From the NCBI RefSeq assembly GCF_039872745.1, contig NZ_JBDPZD010000007.1:1-64000 (forward strand): a stretch of DNA of 64,000 bases. The letters run 5' to 3'. Shown here piece after piece: positions 33,957-45,795 of this stretch. Position 1 is the stretch's first letter. The number at the start of each line of letters is the position of its first letter. The position numbers and the translations under genes were made by a program. The stretch is from Pelomonas paludis. Lineage in GTDB: Bacteria > Pseudomonadota > Gammaproteobacteria > Burkholderiales > Burkholderiaceae_C. Under the pieces are notes generated by a model. It saw nothing but the letters and a program-made list of their open reading frames with translations. It was not told the DNA's origin and searched no databases.

Positions 33957-35267
33957 TCACGCGTGAAGCACCCGCCGCCCCGCCACATACACCGCCCGCA
34001 GATTGCGCTCGTCCGCCAGCGTCATCCACGCAAAGACCCGCTCGTGCAGCTCACGCGCCACCGCGTCCCGCGCCTGGGCCACATCGCCCACGGCCCAGTC
34101 CCACACGCAGACATCGGCCGTCTGACCGGCTGACAGGCCGCCAATCTCGTCCCCCAGTCGCAAGGCCTCGGCCGCACCGCGCGTGGAGGCGTGCAAGGCC
34201 ACCCAGGCAGTGAGCCGCACACCACGCAGCGCCTGGATCTTGTAGGCGTCTTGCGCGTTGCGCAGCAGGTTGAGGCTGGTGCCGCCGCCGACGTCGCTGG
34301 CCAGGCTGACGTTGAAGGGCGCGCCGCGCCAGTCAAAGAGGCCACTGCCCAAGAACAGGTTGCTGGAGGGTGAGTGGGCGATCTGGGCGCTGCGATCCTG
34401 CAGCAGGCGCTTGTCCGCCTCGTCGAGCCAGATGCCGTGGGCCAGCACGGCGCGTTCATGCAGCAGGCCGGCGCGCTCGTAGACATCGAGGTAGCTGCGC
34501 GCCTCGGGGAAGAGCTGGCGCACCCATTCGACCTCGGCGCGGTTCTCGGCCACGTGGGTCTGCATGTAAAGGCTGGCGTCCTCGCGGCACAGGCGGCCCG
34601 CCATCGCCAATTGCTCGGGCGTGCTGGTGGGCGCGAAGCGCACGGTCACCGCGTAGGCCAGTCGGTCCTGGCCATGGAAGCGGGCGATGAGGTCGCGGCA
34701 ATCCAGCTCCGCCTGCACCACGTCATCCCGCAGGCCATCGGGCGCATGGCGGTCCATCAGCACCTTGCCGGTGATGAGGCGCATGCCCCGTGCTTGCGCG
34801 CCCTCGAGCAATGCCTCGGCCGAGACCTTGTGGACGGTCGGGAAGACCACCGCCGAGGTCGTGCCATGGGCCAGCAAGGCGTCCAAAAAGAGCTCGGCCC
34901 CCGCGCGGCTGCGGGCGGGGTCGGCAAAGGCACGCTCGGCCGGGAAGGTGTAGCGCTCCAGCCAGTCGAGCAGCTCGGTGCCATAGGAGCCCAGCACCTC
35001 GATCTGCGGGCAGTGCACATGCGTGTCGATGAAGCCGGGCAGGATCAGGCGACCCGCGTGGTCCTCGCGCGCCCACGACGCATCGGGCTCGCTGGCCTGG
35101 CGCCCCACGATGTGGCCGTGCTCGATCAGCAGCCAGTGGTCGCGGTCAAAGCGCACCGCCGGGGTGTCGGTGGCGCCCCAGGCTGGGGCGGCGACGAAGT
35201 CCAGCAGGTCGCCGCGCACGGCCAGACGGTGTGCTGCAGGGCCCGGCTTTTGCTTTTCCAAACTCAT
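33957..35267 (-). CDS. guaD: Guanine deaminase
   Basis: Zinc amidohydrolase of 436 aa that converts guanine to xanthine. Metal motifs: DTHVH (His83 and His85), QTHVAEN with the third His, HGIW with the fourth, and ASDVGGG with the metal Asp. The PQIEVLGSYG segment after the first motif is typical of GuaD. It is divergent from xdhA with a 39-nt gap, so the purine pathway is encoded back to back. Confidence 0.96.
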   Translation of the reverse strand: MSLEKQKPGPAAHRLAVRGDLLDFVAAPAWGATDTPAVRFDRDHWLLIEHGHIVGRQASEPDASWAREDHAGRLILPGFIDTHVHCPQIEVLGSYGTELLDWLERYTFPAERAFADPARSRAGAELFLDALLAHGTTSAVVFPTVHKVSAEALLEGAQARGMRLITGKVLMDRHAPDGLRDDVVQAELDCRDLIARFHGQDRLAYAVTVRFAPTSTPEQLAMAGRLCREDASLYMQTHVAENRAEVEWVRQLFPEARSYLDVYERAGLLHERAVLAHGIWLDEADKRLLQDRSAQIAHSPSSNLFLGSGLFDWRGAPFNVSLASDVGGGTSLNLLRNAQDAYKIQALRGVRLTAWVALHASTRGAAEALRLGDEIGGLSAGQTADVCVWDWAVGDVAQARDAVARELHERVFAWMTLADERNLRAVYVAGRRVLHA

Positions 35268-35306
35268 TCGCGGATTCTCCTGCGGGGTTCAGAATCAAGA
35301 CCACCC

Positions 35307-36748
<1,442 letters not shown>

Positions 36749-36752
<4 letters not shown>

Positions 36753-39031
36753 TGATGGTCTGCACCAGCGTGCCGCATGAGTCGGCGCCCCTGCACGTCA
36801 CCGGCCGCGCGCCCTACACCGACGACATCCCCGAGCCTGCTGGCACTCTGCATGCGGCGCTGGGCCTCTCGCCGCTGGCGCACGGGCGGCTGATCGGCAT
36901 CGACCTTGAGCGCCTGCGCGCGCAGCCCGGCGTGGTGGCCGTGCTGACGGCCGACGACGTGCCGGCTGAGAACAACATCGGTCCCCTGGCGCACGACGAC
37001 CCCATCCTGGCCCATGGCGAGTTGCGCTACCTGGGCCAGCCCGTGTTTGCGGTGATTGCCACCACACGCGACGCAGCCCGGCGCGCCGCCGCGCTGGCGC
37101 CGCAGGTGATCCAGGCCGAGGCCCTGCCGGCGCGCTTGAACGCGCTGGAGGCCCACGCGGCGGGCGAGTACGTGGTGCCGCCCATGCACCTGGCGCGCGG
37201 TGATGCCGCCACCGCCCTGGCCCGGGCCCCGCTGCGCCTGCAGGGCGAATGGCAGCTGGGCGGGCAGGAGCAGTTCTACCTGGAAGGCCAGATCAGCTTT
37301 GCCATGCCGCAAGAGGGCGGCACGGCGCTGCTGCTGCATTGCTCCACCCAGCATCCCAGCGAGATGCAACAGCTGGTGGCCCATGCGCTGGGCTGGGGCA
37401 GCCACCGCGTCAGCGTGCAGTGCCGGCGCATGGGCGGCGGCTTTGGCGGCAAGGAGTCGCAGTCGGCCGCATTTGCCTGCGTGGCCAGCATCGCGGCACT
37501 GCGGCTGGGGCACCCGGTCAAGCTGCGGGTGGACCGCGACGACGACTTCCTCATCACTGGCCGGCGCCACCCCTTCCACTATCGCTGGGATGTTGGCTTT
37601 GACGCCGAGGGCCGCGTGCTGGGCGTGGAGGTGGACCTCATCTCCAACGCCGGCCACAGCGCCGACCTCTCGGCCCCCGTGATGGCCCGCGCGCTCTGCC
37701 ACTTCGACAACGCCTACTGGCTGCCCAACTTGAGCCTGCACGGCTACAGCGCCCGCACCCACACCCAGAGCAACACGGCCTTCCGCGGCTTTGGCGGGCC
37801 GCAGGGGGCGCTGGCCATCGAGATGATCCTGGACAGCATCGCGCGCCGCCTGGGGCTGGACCCGCTGCTGGTGCGCGAGCGCAACTTCTATGCGCAGGGC
37901 CGCGACATCACGCCCTATGGCCAGCGGGTCGAGGAGCTGCACGCGCAGTCCCTGGCCGCGCGCCTGGCCCACAGCAGCCAGTACGCCGAGCGCCGTGCCG
38001 AGATCGCGGCCTTCAATGCGCGCAGCCCGGTGCTCAAGCGCGGCATCGCCTTCACGCCGGTCAAGTTCGGCATCAGCTTCAACGTCGCCTTCCTGAACCA
38101 GGCTGGCGCGCTGGTGCACGTCTATGCCGACGGCAGCGTGCTCGTGAACCACGGTGGCACCGAGATGGGCCAGGGCATCAACACCAAGGTGGCCCAGGTG
38201 GTGGCGCATGAGCTGGGTGTGCCGCTTTCCAGCGTGCGCTGCTCGGCCACCGACACGGCCAAGGTGGCCAACACCTCGGCCACGGCGGCGTCCACCGGGG
38301 CCGACCTGAACGGCAAGGCCGCGCAGGCGGCGGCCCAGGTCATCAAGGCGCGGCTCACCAGCCTCGCGTCCGAGAAGCTCGGCAGCGCGCGCGTCAGCTT
38401 CGTGAACGGCGTGGTGCATGGCAATGGCCGCAACATGCCCTTCAGCGAACTTGTGCGCCTGGCCTATCTGCGCCGCATCCAGCTCTGGAGCGACGGCTTC
38501 TACACAACGCCGGGCCTCAGCTGGGACAAGGACAAGCTGCAGGGCCACCCCTTCTACTACTACGCCTGGGGCGGTGCCGTGGTGGAGGCGGTGGTGGACC
38601 GCCTGACCGGCGAGACCCGCATCCTGCAGGCCGACCTGCTGCACGACGTGGGCGCCAGCCTCAACCCGGCCATCGACATTGGCCAGATCGAGGGCGGCTT
38701 CGTCCAGGGCCTCGGGTGGCTGACGAGCGAAGAACTGGTCTGGGATTCAAGCGGCCGTCTGCGCACCCACGCGCCCAGCACCTACAAGATTCCCACCGCC
38801 AACGACTGCCCGCCCAAGCTCAAGGTCGAGCTCTTTGGCGCGGCCAACAGCGCCGACACCATCCACCGCAGCAAGGCGGTGGGCGAGCCGCCACTGCTGC
38901 TGGCCTTTGCCGGCCTGCTCGCCATCAAAGACGCCTGCGCCGCCTGCGGCCCCGTGGGCTGCGACCCACCGCTCAGCGCACCGGCCACACCGGAGGCAGT
39001 GCTGCGGGCGATCGACTCAGTGGCCGGCTGA
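36749..39031 (+). CDS. xdhB: Xanthine dehydrogenase large subunit (molybdopterin)
   Basis: Molybdenum cofactor subunit of 760 aa that oxidises xanthine to urate. Recognisable motifs: the early GRAPYTDDIP, GGGFGGKES, TAFRGFGGPQG, and the catalytic Glu in KAVGEPPLLL. GGAGG lies 8 nt before the first of three successive ATGs (36749), which supports that start. It overlaps xdhA by 4 nt. No xdhC follows; instead an opposite-strand regulator overlaps its last 15 nt. Confidence 0.96.
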
Positions 39032-39652
39032 CTTTTGCAGCATCGCCACCGCCTGCACGCGCGAGGTGGCACCCAAAGCGCGCAGGATGGCGGCCACGTG
39101 GTCCTTGACGGTGTCCACGCTCAGGTGCAGCTCGCGCGCGATCTCCTTGTTCTGCTGGCCAGCGGCCAGCAGCGGCAGCACCTGGCGCTGGCGCGGCGTG
39201 AGCGCGAGGCCGGGCATCAGCGCCTCGGGCTTGGGCGGTGCGGCGGCCACGGCCGGGCTGGGCTTGCCCTCGTCCTTGAGCGGCGGCACGAAGATGCCGC
39301 CAGCCATCACCAGATTGAGGGCCGAGACCAGGGTCTCCAGGTCACTGCGCTCGGGCACATAGCCCACGGCCCCGGCGGCCAGCGCGGCGCGGGCGGCCGC
39401 GGCGTCGTCGTGACCGGAGATCACCACCACCTTGAGCAGCAAGTGCTCGCGGTGCAGGTCACGCAGGAAGGCGGGCCCGCCGTCGATGTGCAGGTCCAGC
39501 AGCACCAGCTCGGGCAGGCTGGCCGCCAGCGCCGTGCGGGCCTCCGCCACCGAGCCCACGCCCGTGACCTGCGCCCCGCCAAAACGCGACTCGACCAGAG
39601 AGGTCAATGCCGCCCGCACCATCGGGAATGCATCGACCAGCAAGACCTTCAT
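39017..39652 (-). CDS. LuxR/NarL-family response regulator with atypical receiver
   Basis: Regulator of 211 aa. The receiver domain has Asp7 and phospho-acceptor Asp53, but the second acidic residue is Ala8 and the conserved Lys is Glu101 (GYVPERSD). A C-terminal LuxR helix-turn-helix follows (TPRQRQVLPLLAAGQQNKEIARELHLSVDTVKDHV). GAGGG lies 5 nt before the ATG at 39652. No sensor kinase gene is adjacent. It converges on and overlaps xdhB by 15 nt. Its target genes are unknown; phosphorylation may be weak or absent. Confidence 0.9.
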   Translation of the reverse strand: MKVLLVDAFPMVRAALTSLVESRFGGAQVTGVGSVAEARTALAASLPELVLLDLHIDGGPAFLRDLHREHLLLKVVVISGHDDAAAARAALAAGAVGYVPERSDLETLVSALNLVMAGGIFVPPLKDEGKPSPAVAAAPPKPEALMPGLALTPRQRQVLPLLAAGQQNKEIARELHLSVDTVKDHVAAILRALGATSRVQAVAMLQKSAGH

Positions 39653-39788
39653 GATTGCCCTCTTCCGTCCGGCAGCCTGCTTGGGCCGCTCCTCGTGGCC
39701 CGGATGATAGGAGAGTGGGGGCTTGGCTTTTCGGCCCGGCAGGCGCGGAGACAATAGCGGTTTCGCTGACCCCGACCCGCTTCCCGCC

Positions 39789-41648
39789 ATGCCCACCTAC
39801 CGCTCCAAGACCTCCACCGCCGGCCGCAACATGGCTGGTGCCCGCTCGCTGTGGCGTGCCACGGGCATGAAGGACGATGACTTCAGCAAGCCCATCATCG
39901 CCATCGCCAACAGCTTCACCCAGTTCGTGCCCGGCCATGTGCACCTGAAGGACCTGGGCCAGCTGGTGGCCCGCGAGATCGAGGCTGTGGGCGGCGTGGC
40001 CAAGGAGTTCAACACCATCGCGGTGGACGACGGCATCGCCATGGGCCACGACGGCATGCTGTATTCGCTGCCCAGCCGCGACATCATTGCCGACAGCGTC
40101 GAGTACATGGTCAACGCCCACTGCGCCGACGCGCTGGTGTGCATCTCCAACTGCGACAAGATCACCCCCGGGATGCTGATGGCCGCGATGCGGCTCAACA
40201 TCCCCGTGGTCTTCGTCTCCGGCGGCCCGATGGAAGCCGGCAAGGTGCGCCTGGCGGTGCCGGGCACCGGCCAGATCGAGATCAAGAAGCTGGACCTGAT
40301 CGACGCCATGGTGATGGCCGCCGACAGCAAGGTCAGCGATGCCGACGTGGCCGAGGTCGAGCGCAGCGCCTGCCCCACCTGCGGCAGCTGCTCGGGCATG
40401 TTCACCGCCAACTCGATGAACTGCCTGACCGAGGCCCTCGGCCTCTCGCTGCCCGGCAATGGCACCGTGGTGGCCACGCACGCCGATCGTGAGGCTCTCT
40501 TCAAGCAAGCCGGCCGCACGGTGGTGGAGCTGTGCAAGCGCTACTACGAGCAAGGCGACGAGAGCGTGCTGCCTCGCGCCATCGGCAAAGCAGCGTTCGA
40601 GAACGCGATGACGCTCGACATCGCCATGGGCGGCTCCACCAACACCATCCTGCACATCCTGGCAGCAGCGCAGGAAGCCGGCATCGACTTCGACATGACC
40701 GACATCGACCGCCTCTCGCGCTCGGTGCCGCAGCTGTGCAAGGTCGCGCCCAACACCAACAAGTACCACATCGAAGACGTGCACCGCGCGGGCGGCATCA
40801 TGGCCATCCTGGGTGAGCTGGCCCGCGGCGGCAAGCTGCACACCGGCGCGCCCACCGTGCACAGCAAGACCTTGGGCGACGCGCTCGCCAAGTGGGACGT
40901 GACCGTCAGCCAGGACGAGGCCGTCCGGCACTTCTACATGGCCGGACCGGCGGGCATTCCCACGCAGGTGGCCTTCAGCCAGAACACCCGCTGGCCCAGC
41001 CTCGACCTCGACCGCGCCGAAGGCTGCATCCGCTCCGTCGAGCACGCCTTCAGCAAGGAAGGCGGCCTGGCCGTGCTGCGCGGCAACATCGCGCTGGATG
41101 GCTGCGTGGTCAAGACCGCCGGTGTGGACGACAGCCTGCTCGTCTTTGAAGGCCCGGCCCACGTGGTCGAGAGCCAGGACGAAGCCGTGGCCAACATCCT
41201 GGCCGACAAGGTCGTGGCCGGCGACGTGGTGGTGGTCCGCTACGAAGGCCCCAAGGGTGGCCCCGGCATGCAGGAGATGCTCTACCCCACCAGCTACATC
41301 AAGTCCAAGGGCCTGGGCAAAGCCTGCGCGCTGCTGACCGATGGCCGCTTCTCGGGCGGCACCTCGGGCCTGTCCATCGGCCACTGCTCACCCGAGGCTG
41401 CCGCTGGCGGCGCCATCGGCCTGGTGCGCAACGGCGATCGCATCCGCATCGACATCCCCAACCGCACCATCAATGTGCTGCTGAGCGACGAAGAACTCGC
41501 CCGCCGCCGCGCCGAGCAAGACGCCAAGGGCTGGAAGCCCGCCGAGGCCCGCCCCCGCAAGGTCAGCGCGGCGCTCAAGGCCTATGCGCTGCTCGCCACC
41601 TCGGCGGACAAGGGCGCGGTGCGCGACCTGGGGCAGTTGGAAGGCTGA
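39789..41648 (+). CDS. ilvD: Dihydroxy-acid dehydratase
   Basis: Iron-sulfur dehydratase of 619 aa, third step of isoleucine and valine synthesis. Cluster Cys residues are in NCDKITPG and CPTCGSC. The length and the SKGLGKACALLTDGRFSGGTSG segment match the E. coli-type enzyme. The ATG at 39789 starts the family N-terminus MPTYRSKTS; the frame upstream is not homologous. It is divergent from the atypical regulator. Confidence 0.98.
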   Translation: MPTYRSKTSTAGRNMAGARSLWRATGMKDDDFSKPIIAIANSFTQFVPGHVHLKDLGQLVAREIEAVGGVAKEFNTIAVDDGIAMGHDGMLYSLPSRDIIADSVEYMVNAHCADALVCISNCDKITPGMLMAAMRLNIPVVFVSGGPMEAGKVRLAVPGTGQIEIKKLDLIDAMVMAADSKVSDADVAEVERSACPTCGSCSGMFTANSMNCLTEALGLSLPGNGTVVATHADREALFKQAGRTVVELCKRYYEQGDESVLPRAIGKAAFENAMTLDIAMGGSTNTILHILAAAQEAGIDFDMTDIDRLSRSVPQLCKVAPNTNKYHIEDVHRAGGIMAILGELARGGKLHTGAPTVHSKTLGDALAKWDVTVSQDEAVRHFYMAGPAGIPTQVAFSQNTRWPSLDLDRAEGCIRSVEHAFSKEGGLAVLRGNIALDGCVVKTAGVDDSLLVFEGPAHVVESQDEAVANILADKVVAGDVVVVRYEGPKGGPGMQEMLYPTSYIKSKGLGKACALLTDGRFSGGTSGLSIGHCSPEAAAGGAIGLVRNGDRIRIDIPNRTINVLLSDEELARRRAEQDAKGWKPAEARPRKVSAALKAYALLATSADKGAVRDLGQLEG

Positions 41649-41754
41649 CCGCGCCTTTCACAACTTGCAACACCCTGGCGGCGCGCCGGTCAGCGCGCTG
41701 CCCGGTAGCTTCGTTCAAGATGGCAGCCACCCGGACCTGCAAAAGGAGCCCTTG

Positions 41755-42213
41755 ATGAAGCACCCTGCACTGACCACCCTGCTCGCCGCCGCCTGCGGCT
41801 TGGGCGCACTGGCCGCCCTGCCCGCCCACGCTGCCGACGTCGACGTCGGCGTCTCCATCCGCGTCGGCCAGCCCGGCTTCTACGGCCAGATCGACATCGG
41901 CAATATGCGCCCGCCGGTGGTCTACGCCCAGCCCATGATGATCGAGCGCACCACCGTGCGCGTCGCCCCCGTCTACCTGCGCGTACCGCCCGGCCACGAG
42001 AAGAACTGGGCCAAGCACTGCCACGCCTACCAGGCTTGCGGCCGACCGGTCTACTTCGTCAAAGGCGACTGGTACGAGCGCGAGTACGTGCCCGTCTACC
42101 GCGACCGCTACGACAACGACCGAGGTCGCTGGCGCGACGATGACGACGGCCCAGGCCGCAGTAAGGGCAAGGGCCACGACCATGGCAAGGGGCATGGGCA
42201 CGGGCGGGACTGA
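41755..42213 (+). CDS. Small exported protein with His/Asp-rich tail
   Basis: Exported protein of 152 aa: signal peptide (LLAAACGLGALAALPAHA), a conserved-looking core of about 90 residues with three Cys, two of them in CHAYQACGRPVYF, and a C-terminal tail made almost only of Asp, Gly, His, Lys and Arg (GKGHDHGKGHGHG). The tail could bind metal ions. Relatives occur in Burkholderiales as uncharacterised proteins. AAGGAG lies 6 nt before the ATG. Confidence 0.85.
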   Translation: MKHPALTTLLAAACGLGALAALPAHAADVDVGVSIRVGQPGFYGQIDIGNMRPPVVYAQPMMIERTTVRVAPVYLRVPPGHEKNWAKHCHAYQACGRPVYFVKGDWYEREYVPVYRDRYDNDRGRWRDDDDGPGRSKGKGHDHGKGHGHGRD

Positions 42214-42234
42214 CGCCCATGCCGGCCTGGCCTC

Positions 42235-43551
42235 TCACGCGTATGGCCTGAAGCTGCGCCCGTGCAGGCTGCGCCGCATCCAGCGGCGGCGGGCCGCTTC
42301 AAAAACAAGCAGTGCGATCGCCGTCTGCCACAGCGCCAGCGTCGCACCGCGCTCCAGCGGTTGGCCAAGCGCGGCCATGCCCCAGGCCAGCCCTGCATGG
42401 AGCAGGCCATAGCCCAATGCACCGGCACCCACGGCAGACCGCCGGTTGGCCACGCTGCGCAGCCAGGCCGCGCAGGCCACGGCGAGCAGCGCGTCGGACG
42501 CCAGCACCACAAAGGCGTCAGGGTGCTCCCACACGTTGAAGGTCAGGGCAGTGACGAGCACATTCAGCACCGCGCTGCACAGCCAGAACGCAGCTGAACC
42601 CAGCAGCATCGCGGCGACACGCCGCCCCTGCGCCAGGCCTTGGGGCGCCAGCCTCAAGCGCCGATGTTCATCGCGGACAAACAGCAGCCAGCCGCACCAG
42701 CCAAACATCTGCAACTGCCAGACGAAGAGCGCTGCAATCCACCAACCGGTAACAGTAGCCGCCCCCATCACCAGGCCGGCTGGTGCGACGAGGCTGTAGA
42801 CCAAGCCGTTGTTCAACAGCAGGCGCGTCAAGCTCCTCTCCGGCCCCTCCGGTCCCGAGTCGAAGGCGAGCGCATCCCAACGCCGTTTGGGGCTGGTGCG
42901 AACGGCGGGGTCCGGCAGCACGCCGGGCTTTTGACGCATGCCGCACCAGAGCGGCACCGTTTGCCGCAGACCCTGCAGCGCGAGCTTGCCGGCATAGCCT
43001 GCGCCCACCAGAGCCAGCGACGCCAGCATGGCCGACAGCGCCGGCATCTCCAGCAGGCGGGGCCACGCGGCAACGAGCAGGAAGCCCGTCACCGGGAAGG
43101 CCGGCCACACCCACAGCGCCCGCCTGGGGGCCAGGCCAAACCATGCAAAGCCCGCCCAGGCGCCCAGCGCAGCGCCCAGGAGCGTCTCGGCCAGCACCCA
43201 CAGCGCTGATGACCATTGCTGGCCATCGCCCAACCGGGACGCCAGGACCAAGGGGCCAAGCAGCCCACAACCCAGCGCCCACAGCAGCGTGCGGCGCCAC
43301 TGGCGACGCTCCCGCGAGAGCGCCGCATCCGGAGCCTGCCGCTGCACCCAAAAGCCCACGCGACTGGCGACACGCCCCGACGCCATGGCCGCCGCCCAGG
43401 CCATGCAAAAGGCATGCAGCCCCAGCAACACCGGCAGCACGGCGTGGTCCACCTGCACCATCACGCCATAGATCGCCATGAAGAGCGAGGTAGCGATGGG
43501 CGGCAGCAGGCTGAAGTCAGCAAAGCGGAAGGGTTGGCGCTCGTCTCTCAT
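42235..43551 (-). CDS. Multi-pass membrane protein of GntR-ABC operon, second copy
   Basis: Integral membrane protein of 438 aa with about ten hydrophobic segments and a cytosolic loop in the middle (RTSPKRRWDALAFDSGPEGPERSL). It is the last gene of the GntR - ATPase - membrane - membrane group and related in layout to its neighbour at 43601-44929, sharing the WDALAFD/WDRLAYD motif. It probably forms or helps the permease of the ABC system. AAGGA lies 3-5 nt before the ATG at 43551. Substrate unknown. Confidence 0.82.
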   Translation of the reverse strand: MRDERQPFRFADFSLLPPIATSLFMAIYGVMVQVDHAVLPVLLGLHAFCMAWAAAMASGRVASRVGFWVQRQAPDAALSRERRQWRRTLLWALGCGLLGPLVLASRLGDGQQWSSALWVLAETLLGAALGAWAGFAWFGLAPRRALWVWPAFPVTGFLLVAAWPRLLEMPALSAMLASLALVGAGYAGKLALQGLRQTVPLWCGMRQKPGVLPDPAVRTSPKRRWDALAFDSGPEGPERSLTRLLLNNGLVYSLVAPAGLVMGAATVTGWWIAALFVWQLQMFGWCGWLLFVRDEHRRLRLAPQGLAQGRRVAAMLLGSAAFWLCSAVLNVLVTALTFNVWEHPDAFVVLASDALLAVACAAWLRSVANRRSAVGAGALGYGLLHAGLAWGMAALGQPLERGATLALWQTAIALLVFEAARRRWMRRSLHGRSFRPYA

Positions 43552-43600
43552 GGGTCCTTCTGGGTCGTTGTTTCCATCAGCACGATTGGGGCACGTTGGC

Positions 43601-44929
43601 TCAGTGCCGGTGCAACTCGCGCTCACCCCGCATCACCCGGCGCTGCCAAAGCCAGACCGACAGGCCCGCCAACACCGCCGTGACCAGTGCCTGGACCCAA
43701 AGTCGCCCCTGCACCTGCTCCGGAGCAAGGGGCGTATCGCCGGTCGCCCCCACCCGAACCATCAACAACACGAAGAATGCGATGCAGGCCGCGACAAACA
43801 CCACACGACGATTCCATAGGCCGCGCAGACAGGCGGCCAAGGCGACCGCAAGCGCCGCATTCAAGGCGGAGCGCAACAGCGGCAGCTGCAAATCCTCGAT
43901 GGCAAGTGACCGGCTCCAGGCGCCGGACGCGATCAGGGCCCACAACACCAAGGTCGCGCAGATCGTGGAAGCTGCCAGCATGGTCAGCGTGCGCACCACT
44001 GGGTTGGGGCCGCCGGGCGCAAGCCGCCGTCGCCAATGGCCCAGGGGAATCAGCAGCTGATCTGCGCAGAGGGCCATGAGCCAAACGGTGTTCATGGCCT
44101 GCAAGGACGCATCGAAGTGGTTGCTGGGCGTTTCGAGCAGCGCCTTCAGCGGTGTACTGCCGGCAAACCCCAGCAGCATGTAAACACCCCAGGCACGAAA
44201 CCACCGAAAGAACCCCGCGTCGGGCAGCCCTTCGGGCAGCCCATCGTCGTAGGCCAAGCGATCCCAGCTCCACAGCCGCGACGAGGCATCCCACTTGCGC
44301 CACTGCGGCCGGGGCAACAAGGCCGGCACGCCAGCCCACTGCGGCGCAAGGGCATTCAGTTGCCGATGCAGCAGCACCAGCGCCCCCACCATCGACGCGC
44401 TGCCCACCAGCGCAACGAGCGTCGTCTGGCTGACGAGTGGCGGCGCCAGGCACAGCAGGTACAGGCCCCACGCGCCCACGGGGACGGCGATTAGCCAGGC
44501 GGCCCGCAGCGCGCCAAACCAGGCCCAGGTTGCGAGCGTGCCCAGGGCCACGCCCACGGCCGGCAGGCTCAGCACCCACAGGGCCACGCTGGGCTGGCCC
44601 AGGATGAGCGCTTTGACCGCCAGGCCCACGGGACCAGCCACGCCAAGTGCGAACTGGGCCTTGGCTTTGTCGAGCCAGTCGGCCCGGACCTTGTCACGGC
44701 TGCCACTGGGCGCGGCGCGGCGTTGCCAGTCCAGCAAGCGACTCGCGGCCACTGCGGCAGGCGCGGTGGCCGCGAGGGCCATGAAGCCAAGCTGCACAGC
44801 CATCAGCAAGCCCACGGTGGTGAGCTGCCAGGCGCCAAACAACGCCCAGCACCACATGAACAGCGACATGAGGCCTGGCGGGAAGTAGCTGGCGTCCAGC
44901 CACCGCAGCAAGAAGCGTTGATCACTCAT
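43601..44929 (-). CDS. Multi-pass membrane protein, probable ABC permease
   Basis: Integral membrane protein of 442 aa with many hydrophobic helices and a central loop containing WDASSRLWSWDRLAYDDGLPEG. Its ATG overlaps the ATPase stop as ATGA, which ties it to that transporter. It does not match a standard permease fold by eye. With its relative at 42235-43551 it may form a heterodimeric membrane unit. Confidence 0.85.
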   Translation of the reverse strand: MSDQRFLLRWLDASYFPPGLMSLFMWCWALFGAWQLTTVGLLMAVQLGFMALAATAPAAVAASRLLDWQRRAAPSGSRDKVRADWLDKAKAQFALGVAGPVGLAVKALILGQPSVALWVLSLPAVGVALGTLATWAWFGALRAAWLIAVPVGAWGLYLLCLAPPLVSQTTLVALVGSASMVGALVLLHRQLNALAPQWAGVPALLPRPQWRKWDASSRLWSWDRLAYDDGLPEGLPDAGFFRWFRAWGVYMLLGFAGSTPLKALLETPSNHFDASLQAMNTVWLMALCADQLLIPLGHWRRRLAPGGPNPVVRTLTMLAASTICATLVLWALIASGAWSRSLAIEDLQLPLLRSALNAALAVALAACLRGLWNRRVVFVAACIAFFVLLMVRVGATGDTPLAPEQVQGRLWVQALVTAVLAGLSVWLWQRRVMRGERELHRH

Positions 44930-45795
44930 GTGTTCAACACCTCCATCAAGTCCTCCATGCCCAGCGCCTGCGCGCCGGCGGCAGCGTCAGTGCGGCGGGT
45001 GTCCACCAGCAGGCGGCCACCGCCGGCGGCCGACCAATGCAGCTCGCCGGCTTGAAGGGCCTGCGGCCGCTCAGCACAGGGGCGCACACGGAGGTGCTCG
45101 GCGCAGTCGTCCCAGGCCTCGAAGAGTTGCACCCGGCCCTCGCGCAGAAAGAGCACGTGGGTGACGACGCGCTCCAGGTCGGAGAGCAGGTGGGACGAGA
45201 TCAGCACGGTGCGCGGGGTCTCGCGCTGGCGCATCGAGAAGAGCACGCGCATGAAGTCGCGGCGGCTCAAGGGGTCGAGGCTGGCAACGGGCTCGTCGAG
45301 GATGACGAGGTCGGGGTCGTGCGCCAGGGCGAGGACGACGGCGAGCTTTTGCTGGTCGCCGAGCGAGAGCTGGTCGGCGTTGCGGCCCAGGGCCACGTCG
45401 AGCTTGCAGGCCAGCGCCATCGCGAGCTTGCGGTTGAAGCCGGGGTAGACGGCGGCCATCTCGTCAAAGTGCTCGTCACCACTGAGGCCGGCAAAGAGGT
45501 CGGGGGTTTGAGCGGCGTAGCCCAGGCGCTCCTTGACGGCATCGGTCAGCGCGAGGCTGGGGCAGCCCAGCAGGCGGGACTCGCCCTCCTCCACGGTCTG
45601 CAGGCCGAGAAGCGCGCGGATCAAGGTGCTCTTGCCGGCGCCATTGCGGCCGACGAGGCCGACCACGGCGCCTTCAGGGATGGCGAGGTCGATGCCCTGC
45701 ATCACATGGCTCTTGGACAGCGACCACTTGTCGTAGCGAAACACGCCCAGGCTCTGGGCCCAGATGGCTGGTGCGGTGGATGTGGATGCAGTCAT
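44926..45795 (-). CDS. ABC transporter ATP-binding protein of GntR-controlled operon
   Basis: ATPase of 289 aa. Walker A is GRNGAGKST at 49-57, the signature is degenerate (LSLGDQQ at 143-149 in place of LSGGQ), and Walker B is LVILDEP at 163-169. A C-terminal 60-residue extension follows the core, as in YtrB-like drug or peptide exporters. The start overlaps the GntR stop (ATGA). No other exporter component besides the two membrane proteins is nearby. Confidence 0.93.
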   Translation of the reverse strand: MTASTSTAPAIWAQSLGVFRYDKWSLSKSHVMQGIDLAIPEGAVVGLVGRNGAGKSTLIRALLGLQTVEEGESRLLGCPSLALTDAVKERLGYAAQTPDLFAGLSGDEHFDEMAAVYPGFNRKLAMALACKLDVALGRNADQLSLGDQQKLAVVLALAHDPDLVILDEPVASLDPLSRRDFMRVLFSMRQRETPRTVLISSHLLSDLERVVTHVLFLREGRVQLFEAWDDCAEHLRVRPCAERPQALQAGELHWSAAGGGRLLVDTRRTDAAAGAQALGMEDLMEVLNT

